This document shows positions 54,644 to 64,000 of a stretch of DNA of 64,000 nt, piece by piece. The number at the start of each line of letters is the position of its first letter. The first letter of the stretch is position 1. The notes under the pieces were generated by a model that was not told the DNA's origin, made no database searches, and was given only the letters and a program-made list of their open reading frames with translations. This stretch comes from Planctobacterium marinum. GTDB taxonomy: Bacteria; Pseudomonadota; Gammaproteobacteria; Enterobacterales; Alteromonadaceae. A program made the translations under genes and the position numbers. The stretch is taken from positions 4,216,001 through 4,280,000 of the forward strand of contig NZ_AP027272.1 in the NCBI RefSeq assembly GCF_036322805.1. The letters are read 5' to 3'.

Positions 54644-57600
54644 TACCGATTTTACCGCGCGATTCAGCTCTTCAAATCCACGCCTGGCCTCGGTAATGTG
54701 GCCCACTTTTAAATCCCCTTCAATTTCAGCACATAAGCGCTGCAATTTAGGCACACCAGTATAACAGCTGGCTCCGTGCAGTCTGTGCACCTGGTGCTGC
54801 ATCTCCTGCCACTCCCCCAGCATACAAGCCTTTTCGATTTGAATTATTGCATCAGGTAAACAGGATACAAAATCCTGCAACATCTCTTTGGCAATAACCT
54901 CATTATCATTGGCCCTACTCAGGGCTAATTGCCAATCGATATCCGCTAGCATAGCGACATTGTGTTCAGGCACGCTGCACCAGCGTTTTATCAGGTTTAA
55001 CAAGGCCCCCAGTTCCAAAGGCTTTGGCAAGTAATCATCCATGCCTGAGTTCATCAGGCGTTCCTTTTCCTCTTTAAAGGCATGGGCGGTAACAGCAATG
55101 ACCGGAGTGCCTTGGTTAAGTGTTGTTTTTCTGATCAAAGACGTTGCCTCCAGGCCATCCATGTCTGGCATCTGCACATCCATTAAAACCAAATCAAACT
55201 CTTCTTTTTGACACAGAGTTAATGCATCCTGCCCACTATAAGCCAGTTGCAGCTCCACCGGGGATTCCTTCAACCAGGTGGATAATAAACGCAGGTTAAT
55301 AGGCATATCATCTACAGCCAGCACCTTCACTTTCGGAAGATTGAGTAGTCTTTCATTCCAGATATTGCCCGGGTTTTGTTGCTCTTTATCGCGAAAGGTT
55401 TGCAATCTGCTCACTAACAACGGGGTTTCCAAGAGCTTGTGAAAGTGTTCAGCGAATGGGCCTGTCGGACTGCCATTGGCTCCCACCAGCAAAACCCGTT
55501 GTTGTACTTCGAGGGTTCGGATCACCCGAAGCATTTGTTTTTCATCAAAACGAGACAGGGTTAGCTCATCGGTAAAAAAGTAATCGAAGGCATCAAATTG
55601 CTCCGATAACCATTCGATGTGTGTGCCCGATGTTACTTGCGCGCCGAGGCGATGTAAGATGCAAGCGCTGGTATAACGGCTGCGAGGGTCGTGATCCAGT
55701 AACAAGATACGCTTGTTCATCCAATCAGCATGCTCAACAATATCATTGTGTTTGCTAGTTTTATGGCAACCCACGAATATTTCAAAACAACTACCTGTGC
55801 CATGCTCGCTGTGATAATTGAGACGCCCTCCCATCAGTTGCATTAACTGACGACAAATCACGAGGCCCAATCCGGTACCTTGATAGTTGCGATTCAAAGA
55901 ATCGTCTAACTGGGAAAAGGACTGGAATAGTTTCTCTTGATTTTCGGTCGCAATACCAATGCCGGTGTCCTGTACCTGTATATTTAATTCCAGTATATCT
56001 TTTTGCTTTTGTCGGGCATTGATCACTAAGCTAACTGAGCCTTCGTTAGTAAACTTAACGGCATTACTGAGAAGGTTGGTAAGTACCTGCTTTAATCTGG
56101 CACCGTCCCCCACAATCCGGGTGGGCAATGGGCAGGGTTCGTAGTAAAACTTTAAGCCTTTCTTTTGTGCGTCTTTAGCAAAAACGAAAACCAACTCTTC
56201 CAGCAAATCCCCCAGAGAAAATGCTTCGTGATTGATTTGCAGTTTGCCCGCTTCAATTTTAGAAAAGTCCAGCACGTCGTTGATAATCGCCAATAAATTA
56301 GTGGCCGACTGATTGATGATTTGTACGTGTTCTTGTTGTTCCAAAGGCAGACTTTGTTTGGCTAACTCCTGACTAAAACCCACGATGGCATTGAGTGGAG
56401 TGCGAATCTCATGACTCATATTGGCCAGGAACTGAGTTTTGATTTTACTGGCGCGCTCGGCTTCTTTTCGAGCGATGTCCAGGTGTACATTTTGCTCTTC
56501 AATGATTTCGATGTTATTGAGAATATCAGCGTTGGCAGAACTGGCATCCAGTTCCAGTTTTTCACGGGTTTTTTCAATCAGCGCAACCGAAAACAGCGCC
56601 GCCTCAAAAAACACCCCCACCTGAAAACAATAAGTGGTGAACTGATTAGATGGAAAAATGCCCACCAATCCGAGCATGCCAACAAGCGCAGCCGTTAACA
56701 ATACACTCCAGGCAAAGACGAAGTACCGGGCTGGTTTAAATGCGTTAAAATAACTCTCCAGACCGGCCAACAAATAAACACAAATTGCCAGTATCGAGAT
56801 GCTATAAACCACATAGTTTAGAATTGTCTGCTGCAGTATTTGCGTTAAGGCAATTACCAGTGACAATGCCAAGCCCAGCATAACCCATCGAATAACAGGG
56901 TTTATTTTGGGCGCTGTTTGTTTGGCCTCAAGAAAGGTCAGAGTGAAAAACCCGGCCCCCAAGCCCACTAGCAGGAATAAGACATCGGTATGTTCAGCAA
57001 ACCAAATATTGGTAGCCACCGGTAATACTAACTGACTGTGCCCCCCCCAAACGAATTGCCATAGCACCGCAGCCGTAATGTAAGCGACATACGCCAACAA
57101 ACTCTTTTCTCGGGTAACCACATACAGCACCATGTTGTATAACAACAAAATGACCAGGCCGCCGTAAAAAATCCCCCACCAGATATTATCCTGAGCCACA
57201 GAGGACTCAAATGAGCGCGCAGACTCGATATATACCGGAGCAACCATAGCCTGCTCGTCGCTTTGCACTCTGATAAATAACTGCACATCTTTACCGAATG
57301 GCAAGCTCATACGAAATGTAGGAAATCGATGTAATTGCTGACCTCGCTGCTTACCTTGTGATACGGAGGACAACACACGACCGTCTGCTACGAGATAAAA
57401 ATCCACCCGATCATTCTGAGCAAAAGCCACTTCGGTGACCCACTCTGAAACATTACTCATATTGGACATTTCAGCAAAAAACCAAATGCCACTATCGGGG
57501 AAGCCATAATTGGGATTACCTCCCGGTGGCCAGGCGAATGACTGAGTGCGATTTATGACTTCTTCTATCCGGAGGGGCTGGCCGGGCTTTTCCCAATATA

Positions 57601-57733
57601 TCTGCAGTTGCTTGTTGAGCAGAGTGGATTTTTCACTGTTGTATAGTTGTATCCAGGCATTGGCAGAAACACTAAACAGCATTGCCAGCACAGTGAGCAG
57701 TATAAGGGGCGGTAATCGTCTTGTTTTTATCAT
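54608..57733 (-). CDS. Hybrid sensor histidine kinase (7TMR-DISM, HisKA, HATPase, REC, HPt)
   Basis: 1041 residues. After a signal or first helix (about 8-26), residues 30-175 form a 7TMR-DISM-type extracellular domain; seven membrane helices follow (about 185-385). HisKA has His441 (FLANMSHEIRTPLNAI), followed by the ATPase (NLLSNAVKFTNEG). A degenerate receiver (about 675-775) comes next, then a full receiver (D near 851, LMDVQMPDMDG) and a C-terminal HPt (HRLHGAS, His near 985). This is a BarA-like multistep phosphorelay layout, but with a different sensor. Its response regulator is not adjacent. DISM domains are thought to bind carbohydrates or other ligands. Confidence 0.88.
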   Translation of the reverse strand: MIKTRRLPPLILLTVLAMLFSVSANAWIQLYNSEKSTLLNKQLQIYWEKPGQPLRIEEVINRTQSFAWPPGGNPNYGFPDSGIWFFAEMSNMSNVSEWVTEVAFAQNDRVDFYLVADGRVLSSVSQGKQRGQQLHRFPTFRMSLPFGKDVQLFIRVQSDEQAMVAPVYIESARSFESSVAQDNIWWGIFYGGLVILLLYNMVLYVVTREKSLLAYVAYITAAVLWQFVWGGHSQLVLPVATNIWFAEHTDVLFLLVGLGAGFFTLTFLEAKQTAPKINPVIRWVMLGLALSLVIALTQILQQTILNYVVYSISILAICVYLLAGLESYFNAFKPARYFVFAWSVLLTAALVGMLGLVGIFPSNQFTTYCFQVGVFFEAALFSVALIEKTREKLELDASSANADILNNIEIIEEQNVHLDIARKEAERASKIKTQFLANMSHEIRTPLNAIVGFSQELAKQSLPLEQQEHVQIINQSATNLLAIINDVLDFSKIEAGKLQINHEAFSLGDLLEELVFVFAKDAQKKGLKFYYEPCPLPTRIVGDGARLKQVLTNLLSNAVKFTNEGSVSLVINARQKQKDILELNIQVQDTGIGIATENQEKLFQSFSQLDDSLNRNYQGTGLGLVICRQLMQLMGGRLNYHSEHGTGSCFEIFVGCHKTSKHNDIVEHADWMNKRILLLDHDPRSRYTSACILHRLGAQVTSGTHIEWLSEQFDAFDYFFTDELTLSRFDEKQMLRVIRTLEVQQRVLLVGANGSPTGPFAEHFHKLLETPLLVSRLQTFRDKEQQNPGNIWNERLLNLPKVKVLAVDDMPINLRLLSTWLKESPVELQLAYSGQDALTLCQKEEFDLVLMDVQMPDMDGLEATSLIRKTTLNQGTPVIAVTAHAFKEEKERLMNSGMDDYLPKPLELGALLNLIKRWCSVPEHNVAMLADIDWQLALSRANDNEVIAKEMLQDFVSCLPDAIIQIEKACMLGEWQEMQHQVHRLHGASCYTGVPKLQRLCAEIEGDLKVGHITEARRGFEELNRAVKSVLAQQTTLARAQ

Positions 57734-58064
57734 TTTTTACCCGCTATGGATAATTAAGTCTGCTGGCAAACGGAAAACGTTGTCGAATGACAGGTGCCAA
57801 TGTTATGTTTTTATCATATTTAATGCGGTACGTGAAATTTGATTACCATAATGCGAAAAAAATAACGTTCCACATTGGGTGCTTGGTTTGCAACTCGGTT
57901 GCCGATGCCTGATAACAGCCCGTTTATTTCCGTTGATTTGGCAGATGCCATTTACAGAATCAGCCACCAAAAGTAACATCGAGTATTGGCAATGGTAGCG
58001 CCAGAAAAAGCGCGCTCTCAAAGCCTGGTGATTTAACCCTTACAATAATAACAAGCCGGATTTC
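57734..58064. other. Intergenic region between the hybrid kinase and parC
   Basis: 331 bp between two divergent genes, so it holds both promoters. AT-rich near the kinase; no small gene, hairpin terminator or clear operator was identified. No strong ribosome binding site is obvious before parC. Confidence 0.4.
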
Positions 58065-60374
58065 ATGAACGACGACATTACAATTTCCCAAGACGGTGTA
58101 GAACAACTACCGATTCGACGTTTTGCCGAAGATGCTTACCTGAATTATTCCATGTACGTGATCATGGACAGGGCTTTGCCGCACATAGGTGATGGCTTAA
58201 AACCCGTGCAAAGGCGTATTGTCTATGCCATGTCGGATTTGGGTTTAAGTGCCAATGCTAAATACAAAAAATCAGCCCGTACTGTGGGTGACGTATTAGG
58301 TAAATTCCACCCCCACGGCGACTCCGCTTGTTATGAAGCTATGGTGCTGATGGCCCAACCCTTTTCTTATCGCTATCCCTTGGTGGATGGTCAGGGTAAC
58401 TGGGGTGCGCCGGATGATCCCAAATCCTTTGCAGCAATGCGTTACACCGAAGCTAGGTTATCCCGTTTTAGTGAAGTCTTATTACAAGAGATAGGGCAAG
58501 GCACTGTTGACTGGCAACCCAACTTTGACGGCACCCTGAAAGAGCCGAAAGTATTACCCGCCCGCCTGCCACATATTTTGCTCAACGGGGTAACCGGTAT
58601 TGCGGTGGGCATGGCCACGGATATTCCACCGCACAATGTGCGAGAGCTGGCCAACGCCTGCGCCCACTTGCTAGATAACAGCAAAGCAGACCTCAGTGAA
58701 TTGATGGAGTTTGTGCAAGGGCCGGATTATCCCACAGAAGCCGAAATCATTACCCCAAAAGACGATATTCGCAAGTTGTATGAAACGGGCAAGGGCTCCA
58801 TCAAGATGCGCGCGGTTTTCCACGAAGATAACGGTGATGTCGTTATAACCGCTTTACCTCATCAAGCGTCAGGCGCGAAAGTACTGGAACAGATTGCCGC
58901 GCAAATGACAGCGAAAAAGCTACCTATGGTTAGCGATTTGCGGGACGAATCAGATCACGAAAACCCGGTGCGCCTGGTATTGACACCTCGCTCAAATCGG
59001 GTGGATGTAGAGCAAATGATGCAGCACCTGTTTGCCACCACCGATCTTGAGAAAAACTATCGTGTTAATCTCAATATGATTGGCCTCGACGGGCGTCCTC
59101 AGGTTAAGACCCTGGCCATGATCCTCAGAGAGTGGCTAGAGTACCGCAAAGCAACGGTAACTCGTCGGCTGCAATATCGCCTGGATAAAGTCTTGGCGCG
59201 CTTGCATATTTTGGAAGGTTTGTTGATTGCTTTCTTAAATATTGACGAAGTGATCCGCATCATCCGCTATGAAGATGAGCCTAAACAAGAATTGATGAAA
59301 CGCTTCGCGCTCACTGATACCCAAGCCGAAGCCATCTTAGAATTAAAATTACGTCATCTTGCCAAACTGGAAGAAATGAAAATCAAGGGGGAGCAAGATG
59401 AGCTGAACGCCGAACGCGAAAAACTGGAACAATTACTCAGCTCAGATCGCCGTCTGAAAACCTTGATCAAAAAAGAGATTCTGGCAGATGCCGAAAAATA
59501 CGGTGATGAGCGTCGCTCCCCTATCGTTGAGCGGGGCGAAGCTAAAGCCCTGTCTGAGAAAGAGCTGGTGCCTTCAGAAGCAGTTACCGTAGTGCTATCA
59601 GAAAAAGGTTGGGCCCGCTGTGCCAAAGGCCATGATGTTGACGTTGTGGGCTTGAGTTATAAAGCTGGTGACAAATATCTCAGTAGCGCCAAGGGTCGCA
59701 GTAATCAGCAAGTGGTGTTTATGGATACCTCAGGGAGGGCTTTCTCTTGTGATGCTCACAGCCTGCCCTCGGCAAGAAGCCAGGGTGAGCCACTGACCGG
59801 GCGCTTTTCTGTAGTCGCTGGTGAAAGCTTCGAGCACGCCATCATGGCGGAAGACAGCCAGAAATTTCTGATATCCTCCGATGCTGGTTACGGTTTTGTC
59901 GGGCAATTCACTGATATGTTGAGCAAAGCCAAAGCCGGCAAAGCTTACCTTTCGCTGCCCACAGGAGCGAAAGCCATGCGACCGGGACGAGTGCACAACC
60001 TGGAAACCGACTGGTGTATGGCCATTTCTAACGAAGGCCGTTTACTGCTATTCCCCCTCAAAGATCTGCCCAGTTTAGGCAAGGGCAAAGGGAATAAAAT
60101 TATCAGCATTCCTTCGGCCAGATCACAATCCCGAGAGGAATATGTCAGTATTCTTGAGGTGGTGCCAGATGGTGCATCAGTGAAAGTCACTGCCGGCAAA
60201 CGCTCCATGACGCTCAGCTCCAAAGACTTAGAGCATTATCGCGGTGAACGTGGCCGCCGTGGTAACAAGTTACCACGCGGATTGCAGCGAGTGGATGCGG
60301 TTGAAATCGAATTAGCCGCTGCAGCACAGGCTCCTGAGCTTGGTGCGGAAGAGCCCCCTTCCAGCGAGGAGTAA
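58065..60374 (+). CDS. parC: DNA topoisomerase IV subunit A
   Basis: 769 residues. This subunit cuts and rejoins DNA when topoisomerase IV decatenates chromosomes. The active-site Tyr is Y127 ([11 protein letters not shown]). The quinolone-resistance region is wild type (DSACYE, S87 and E91, equivalent to E. coli S80 and E84). The C-terminal domain from about 500 has the beta-pinwheel. Its partner parE is outside the window. The 3' end carries GAGGAG, which is the ribosome binding site of the SRAP gene 3 bp later. Confidence 0.97.
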   Translation: MNDDITISQDGVEQLPIRRFAEDAYLNYSMYVIMDRALPHIGDGLKPVQRRIVYAMSDLGLSANAKYKKSARTVGDVLGKFHPHGDSACYEAMVLMAQPFSYRYPLVDGQGNWGAPDDPKSFAAMRYTEARLSRFSEVLLQEIGQGTVDWQPNFDGTLKEPKVLPARLPHILLNGVTGIAVGMATDIPPHNVRELANACAHLLDNSKADLSELMEFVQGPDYPTEAEIITPKDDIRKLYETGKGSIKMRAVFHEDNGDVVITALPHQASGAKVLEQIAAQMTAKKLPMVSDLRDESDHENPVRLVLTPRSNRVDVEQMMQHLFATTDLEKNYRVNLNMIGLDGRPQVKTLAMILREWLEYRKATVTRRLQYRLDKVLARLHILEGLLIAFLNIDEVIRIIRYEDEPKQELMKRFALTDTQAEAILELKLRHLAKLEEMKIKGEQDELNAEREKLEQLLSSDRRLKTLIKKEILADAEKYGDERRSPIVERGEAKALSEKELVPSEAVTVVLSEKGWARCAKGHDVDVVGLSYKAGDKYLSSAKGRSNQQVVFMDTSGRAFSCDAHSLPSARSQGEPLTGRFSVVAGESFEHAIMAEDSQKFLISSDAGYGFVGQFTDMLSKAKAGKAYLSLPTGAKAMRPGRVHNLETDWCMAISNEGRLLLFPLKDLPSLGKGKGNKIISIPSARSQSREEYVSILEVVPDGASVKVTAGKRSMTLSSKDLEHYRGERGRRGNKLPRGLQRVDAVEIELAAAAQAPELGAEEPPSSEE

Positions 60375-60377
60375 GCT

Positions 60378-61073
60378 ATGTGTGGCCGACTCAATGTTAC
60401 CGATGCTCCGGGTGTCAGAGCTCTGTGCGACACCCTGGACATAGAGCTTGGGTACGAGCCGCAGATCTTCCAGCGTTACATTGGCGCTGCCAGTAAAGTG
60501 TCCATTGTGCGAGAGAAAAATGGCAAGCGCATTATGGAAAACGCCATCTGGTGGTTGCTACTGGAGCCCACCGAAACGGGCTTTAAACCCTCTCGGTATA
60601 CCAGCATTAACACCCGTTACGATAGCCTGAACAATCCCCGTAAAGCGGGCTATCGTCCCTTTCGTCAAAGTCGAATTCTGATCCCAGTAATGGGTTTTGG
60701 CGAGTCGGAATACAAGTCAGGAAAACTACTGCACTGTCATGATATGCAGGCCAAAGAAGGAGGCCTGCTGATGGCGGGTTTGTGCAAAGAATGGCGTCAT
60801 TCTGGCACCGGGGAAAGCATCACATCTTGTTCAGTGATCACCTTGCCGCCCCATCCCAAACTGCAAAATATTCATTCCAAATCAACTCCTATGATGTTCC
60901 CTCAGGATAGTGCACTTATCGATGCCTGGCTGGATGGAACTAACCAACAAGTAGAACAATTTGAGCCTTTATTGCAACCCGCAATTTACCAGGACTTAAA
61001 GATTCAGCAGATCAGCAAGCCAAGTAAATTTAACGATACCTTGGGCGAGCCGTTTGAAATTGTTGCTGACTGA
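60378..61073 (+). CDS. SRAP-family DNA-protein crosslink protein (HMCES/YedK-like)
   Basis: 231 residues. Cys2, which follows the initiator Met (MCGRLN), is the catalytic residue that covalently traps abasic sites in single-stranded DNA. Other family residues are visible: NTRYDS, MGFGESEY (glutamate in the usual GFYEW position) and the His in HPKLQNIHSKSTPMM. It shields abasic sites from cleavage during replication. Coupled to parC by a ribosome binding site inside parC's end. Convergent with the PAS gene. Confidence 0.85.
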   Translation: MCGRLNVTDAPGVRALCDTLDIELGYEPQIFQRYIGAASKVSIVREKNGKRIMENAIWWLLLEPTETGFKPSRYTSINTRYDSLNNPRKAGYRPFRQSRILIPVMGFGESEYKSGKLLHCHDMQAKEGGLLMAGLCKEWRHSGTGESITSCSVITLPPHPKLQNIHSKSTPMMFPQDSALIDAWLDGTNQQVEQFEPLLQPAIYQDLKIQQISKPSKFNDTLGEPFEIVAD

Positions 61074-61087
61074 ACAGCCTCGCCAAA

Positions 61088-62197
61088 CTATGCCAGCATG
61101 GTCAATAACTGACGACAGGAACCCACCAGACTGGGATCTAGCCAATGAATATCTTCAACCTCTTGCTCTATAAAAATGCCGTTGTACCAGTTTTTTAAAT
61201 CCTTACCAATACCTTCCACAACCGGTAATAAAGCACTTGGCAGTAATCCCTCATCAGCGCTGTATTTCAGGTGTAATTCCGAAATCGTGGTACCCAGTTC
61301 GGTAAATTCTTCGATATAGAAAAGTGTGTTACCTATTGCCTGAAATTCGGTAAATAAATCGACAGCATCAATAAGGTCCTCGTCCTTGCTTTTTGCAATC
61401 TCACAGAAGTTAAGTAAATCGTCAATGCATTCACCCAGTGTATTGATATCTGTTTGGCGAGTTGTGGTTTGGGTTAGGAACTGCTGGGCTGAGAGCTTAG
61501 CCGATGAGCTCGTACTAACTAAAACCCCGGGTTCATCCAGGTCAAAATCAAAAAATTCGTCACCGAACTGAGCCTCCCGCGCTTCGCTGCGCAGCCCCTT
61601 GGTAAACAATCTGGCATCAGACTTTAGCTGCTTTTCTTCGGATGCTCTTTTCTGAGTAGCCAACTCGGCAATATCCATTTCGTCTGATTCATATTCAACC
61701 AGTTCGGTCAGAAAGCTTTTGAAGTTTTCACTGCGGTGTTTGAGTCGGTCTAAGGTGGTTTTGAGTTTAGTCAGGTCTTTTTGGATAGAGACAAAAAATA
61801 AGGTTTTGCCGTTATCATCTCGAACGTGATGAATATTCCACTCTACGTAATATTCGCTGCCATCCTTTCGATAATTTACCGTGGCACCATAAAAGGGCTC
61901 ACCATTTCGTAAGTTGTGTTTTAATCGCTCAATCACCTCCGGACTGGTTTTTTCTCCCGAGAGAATTGATGGGCGTTTTCCCAACAGCTCATCCAGTTCA
62001 TAGCCGGTCATCTTGCAGAACACCGGGTTGGCGTACAGGATTTTGTGATCCTGCACTTCCGGTGTGGTGATCAGTAACGAATCAAACGTATTCAGGACAA
62101 ATAACTCCAGCACTCTGCCTAAAGAATCTCCCGCCAGATTGCGAAAGACATCGAACCCCGCCTCCTTGTGAATATTCGCCAGCACTTCAGTTTCCAC
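61088..62197 (-). CDS. PAS-domain protein with helical C-terminal region
   Basis: 369 residues from GTG 62197 (RBS GAGG about 8 nt upstream; GTG 62203 and TTG 62227 are alternatives). A PAS fold covers about 38-150: DSLLITTPEVQDHKILYANP, MTGYELDELLGKRPSILSG, RKDGSEYYVEW. It lacks the conserved Cys of light-sensing LOV domains. The C-terminal part is acidic and helical, with no kinase, GGDEF, EAL or HTH domain. It may bind a small ligand or flavin and act through protein contacts. Last of three minus-strand genes after the SPFH lipoprotein. Confidence 0.75.
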   Translation of the reverse strand: METEVLANIHKEAGFDVFRNLAGDSLGRVLELFVLNTFDSLLITTPEVQDHKILYANPVFCKMTGYELDELLGKRPSILSGEKTSPEVIERLKHNLRNGEPFYGATVNYRKDGSEYYVEWNIHHVRDDNGKTLFFVSIQKDLTKLKTTLDRLKHRSENFKSFLTELVEYESDEMDIAELATQKRASEEKQLKSDARLFTKGLRSEAREAQFGDEFFDFDLDEPGVLVSTSSSAKLSAQQFLTQTTTRQTDINTLGECIDDLLNFCEIAKSKDEDLIDAVDLFTEFQAIGNTLFYIEEFTELGTTISELHLKYSADEGLLPSALLPVVEGIGKDLKNWYNGIFIEQEVEDIHWLDPSLVGSCRQLLTMLA

Positions 62198-62318
62198 TAT
62201 CACCACCTCGAAAAATATTGATAACAAGTACGAGATAAGTTTAGTAAAGGATTAAAAAAACTTTGAATGCGAGTTCTTAGAGCAAAATCCGCACATGATT
62301 GAACAGGGTGCAGAATTG

Positions 62319-62711
62319 TTATCCATTATCCGTGTCGTCATTCTCATGTGACTCGGTATCTAATTCCGAAGCATCCGAGGACGGTTCCAGGGATGTATTT
62401 TCCTTTTGTGCCTCCCGCAAAGCCTCAAGGCGAGCTGAAGATTCTTCCGCTGAAAGTGTCTTCGGCGAGGTATCCTGTATCTCTGCTAATGGCTGCTGGT
62501 AATCCGGCGAGGTTTCCTCCACATGGAGTTGAGCCGGAACAGAATCACTTTGAGCCAGCATTATCAGCCATACCAATACCAGTGCTGCAAAAACCAATAC
62601 TGACCTGTTGCGAGCACTAGCGCTAAGCTTATCTTTAGTTAACAGATAAAACAGGCCTGCAACAATACAGGCAATCACGATTTCCGGAATGGCTTCAATA
62701 ATCGAATCCAT
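62319..62711 (-). CDS. Membrane-anchored acidic protein, unknown function
   Basis: 130 residues from ATG 62711, with AGGTG just upstream; a GTG 6 nt earlier is in frame. Two hydrophobic segments near the N-terminus (about 7-24 and 36-54) are followed by a long Ser/Glu/Asp-rich disordered tail. It starts 8 bp after the SPFH lipoprotein gene and is probably an operon partner, a layout reminiscent of SPFH genes and small membrane partners. No family recognised. Confidence 0.6.
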   Translation of the reverse strand: MDSIIEAIPEIVIACIVAGLFYLLTKDKLSASARNRSVLVFAALVLVWLIMLAQSDSVPAQLHVEETSPDYQQPLAEIQDTSPKTLSAEESSARLEALREAQKENTSLEPSSDASELDTESHENDDTDNG

Positions 62712-62719
62712 AATCACAC

Positions 62720-63634
62720 CTAATTCTTTTTACTTTTCGCGGTTTGTTTAACCTGCTCGGCAAATACCGCCTGTTGCAAACCTAAGGAACCCAGTGCCTC
62801 AACAGGCACAAACACCTTGTTCTTGGACTCCGCCATTTTCTCTAAAACCTCCAAAGAACGGTACGACAAATACTTATCAGTGACGGACTTAGCCAGAATC
62901 TCATTAACTTCTTTGGTGGCTTCGGCTTTTTCACGGTCGATGGCACGCTGCATTTGCGCTTGGGCCAACTCTCGTTCTTGCTGAATTTTTTGGATTTCAA
63001 ACTGGGCTTTTTCCCGTTCGATTTGTTCCCTGCGCTCAGCGGCTTGCTCTTTCGCTTTAGTAATTATTTCCGGGAATTGCACATCAGCCAGACCCAATCG
63101 TTTCAGTTTGAGCGGCGCGGCCTTGAGCGCTTCACCAATAGCGTTTTGCAATTCAGCGCTCAACCGCTCACGAGAACTGGCAACCTCATTGATTGTGTAT
63201 TTGGCCATTATCTGACGGGCGACATCCCGAATAATAGGCTGAGCATAGGTAACATAAATCTTGTTAAAGGAAATCAAGCCCTTTTCAGCCGGAACGCGTT
63301 TGTAGATATTATCGATTTGGGCATCATCTACGCTTACAGTCATGCGCAGGTCAAAACCCATATTCAATTGGTCTTTGGGCATGAACAAGGCAAAGCGCTC
63401 GGTTACCGGCTGGTCGGAAGTTTCCAATAACACGAGGGAATCACAATAGGCAAAACAGGGATCTAAACGAAACCGAGAGGGACCATAGTTATCCTTTTTA
63501 TAGCCATCTTTAGTGAGTACTTTACCGATATGTGCCGGCGGAACCTGTACCTTTTCGCCAAACAGGCTACAACCCGACACCAGCAACAAAGCGCTGGTCA
63601 CTATTACGGCTCTTAACATCAATACCTTCATCAC
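62720..63634 (-). CDS. SPFH/Band 7 (prohibitin-like) lipoprotein
   Basis: 304 residues. A lipobox VSGC (Cys22) marks lipid attachment after the signal peptide (MMKVLMLRAVIVTSALLLV). An SPFH/Band 7 domain runs about 30-190 (SFNKIYVTYAQPIIRDVARQIM), then a long coiled coil (about 185-270, EQAAERREQIEREKAQ). SPFH proteins assemble into large cages and scaffold membrane complexes. Most are helix-anchored; lipoprotein members are less common. First gene of the unit with the acidic protein and perhaps the PAS protein. Confidence 0.85.
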   Translation of the reverse strand: MMKVLMLRAVIVTSALLLVSGCSLFGEKVQVPPAHIGKVLTKDGYKKDNYGPSRFRLDPCFAYCDSLVLLETSDQPVTERFALFMPKDQLNMGFDLRMTVSVDDAQIDNIYKRVPAEKGLISFNKIYVTYAQPIIRDVARQIMAKYTINEVASSRERLSAELQNAIGEALKAAPLKLKRLGLADVQFPEIITKAKEQAAERREQIEREKAQFEIQKIQQERELAQAQMQRAIDREKAEATKEVNEILAKSVTDKYLSYRSLEVLEKMAESKNKVFVPVEALGSLGLQQAVFAEQVKQTAKSKKN

Positions 63635-64000
63635 GGCTCTTCCCTATTTAAATTTCAGTGTTGAGGGCTAAAAATAACACCTCTGTGGGGATGTGCAATG
63701 AGTAATAATCGAGAAACGTAGATACAATAAAAAAAATGCAGAGTTGTAAAGCAACTCTGCAAATGAAGGAAAGATATCAAGGAACTTTCTACAGGAACAA
63801 TAGAAACTGGAGATTTCTATAGTGTCTAGTATATTCAGTTAACCTAAACCTAATCTGAATAGAAACTAACGTTCAACCGCTTACTCAGAATGAGCAGAAA
63901 GAGCAACTAACATCTATAGTTGTATGAAGGTCGATGTAGTCAAATCTTGCGATGAAATTGTTTTCAAACCCAAATGCGAAATTAAAAAGCAGGCACGGAC
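63635..64000. other. Right-hand end of the window
   Basis: About 365 bp with no coding frame seen on either strand. It contains a minus-strand terminator (63729-63761) but no gene in front of it within view, so the gene or RNA it ends lies in the last 240 bp or beyond the window. The minus strand at 63762-64000 shows no usable frame, so a small RNA is possible. Confidence 0.4.
63729..63761 (-). terminator. Strong minus-strand Rho-independent terminator
   Basis: GCAGAGTTG / CAACTCTGC with a short loop (63738-63760), followed on the minus strand by eight T (the A run at 63729-63736). It ends a transcript coming from the right edge. Confidence 0.88.

Noticed and set aside
61700-62150. Light-sensing LOV domain in the PAS protein
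   Set aside because: The segment GKRPSILSG has no Cys where LOV domains carry the flavin-binding one.
1-64000. CRISPR arrays, tRNA, rRNA, prophage or complete insertion sequence
   Set aside because: No regularly spaced direct repeats, cloverleaf, rRNA-like stretch or transposase gene was seen in this reading; tRNAscan and ISfinder searches were not possible.

Overview
The window reads as chromosomal DNA from a marine gammaproteobacterium of the order Alteromonadales (Alteromonas/Glaciecola-like). This is inferred from the MSHA pilus genes mshI and mshI2-like, the cluster ssb / YajR-like MFS / uvrA, the ydbH-ynbE-ydbL set, mpl-ubiX, a proton- or sodium-pumping membrane pyrophosphatase, two RND efflux operons and parC followed by a SRAP gene. 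No tRNA, rRNA, CRISPR array, prophage or complete insertion sequence was seen.

Layout. 1-1.9 kb: end of an MSHA pilus operon and a CheY-like regulator. 2-5.9 kb: a CadC-type membrane regulator divergent from a secreted serine hydrolase. 5.9-12 kb: ssb, MFS and the SOS-type uvrA, then a thioesterase/2OG-oxygenase pair. 12-20.4 kb: accessory genes (MFS, secreted endonuclease, interrupted TetR, secreted catalase-like protein, binding protein, exported methyltransferase, LysR). 20.3-24.1 kb: envelope lipid-transport genes ydbL/ynbE/ydbH and ppa. 24.3-28.6 kb: the first RND operon. 29.2-34.7 kb: hppA, serA, serC and a frameshifted fbp. 34.9-37.8 kb: mpl, ubiX, S1/P1 nuclease. 37.8-38.7 kb: a protein-free region holding a probable CsrB-type RNA. 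38.7-49.2 kb: msrA, small metabolic and membrane genes, patB, a phosphatase fusion, a broken S41-like gene and folE. 49.3-53.5 kb: the second RND operon. 53.8-64 kb: a 33-residue CPYC protein, a DUF2982-like protein, a large hybrid sensor kinase, parC, SRAP, PAS, and a SPFH lipoprotein.

Most notable signal. Between the S1/P1 nuclease and msrA lies a plus-strand RNA candidate: a perfect GacA-type palindrome (TGTAAG-N6-CTTACA, 37945-37962), a -10-like box, 18 GGA motifs in about 217 nt (several in hairpin loops), and a strong plus-strand terminator with no protein gene in front of it. A structured element of about 267 bp with 26-bp inverted ends sits between the GGA-rich body and the terminator, so the RNA appears to have been invaded by a MITE-like element. 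A 20-bp exact copy of one end recurs at 40721-40740.

Three genes look interrupted: fbp (a -1 shift at an A7 run that forms the slippery heptamer A AAA AAC in the right register), an S41-like gene (in-frame TAG) and a TetR gene (in-frame TAA). They may be real pseudogenes, recoding, or sequence errors; raw reads would separate these. All assignments come from reading the sequence without database searches.
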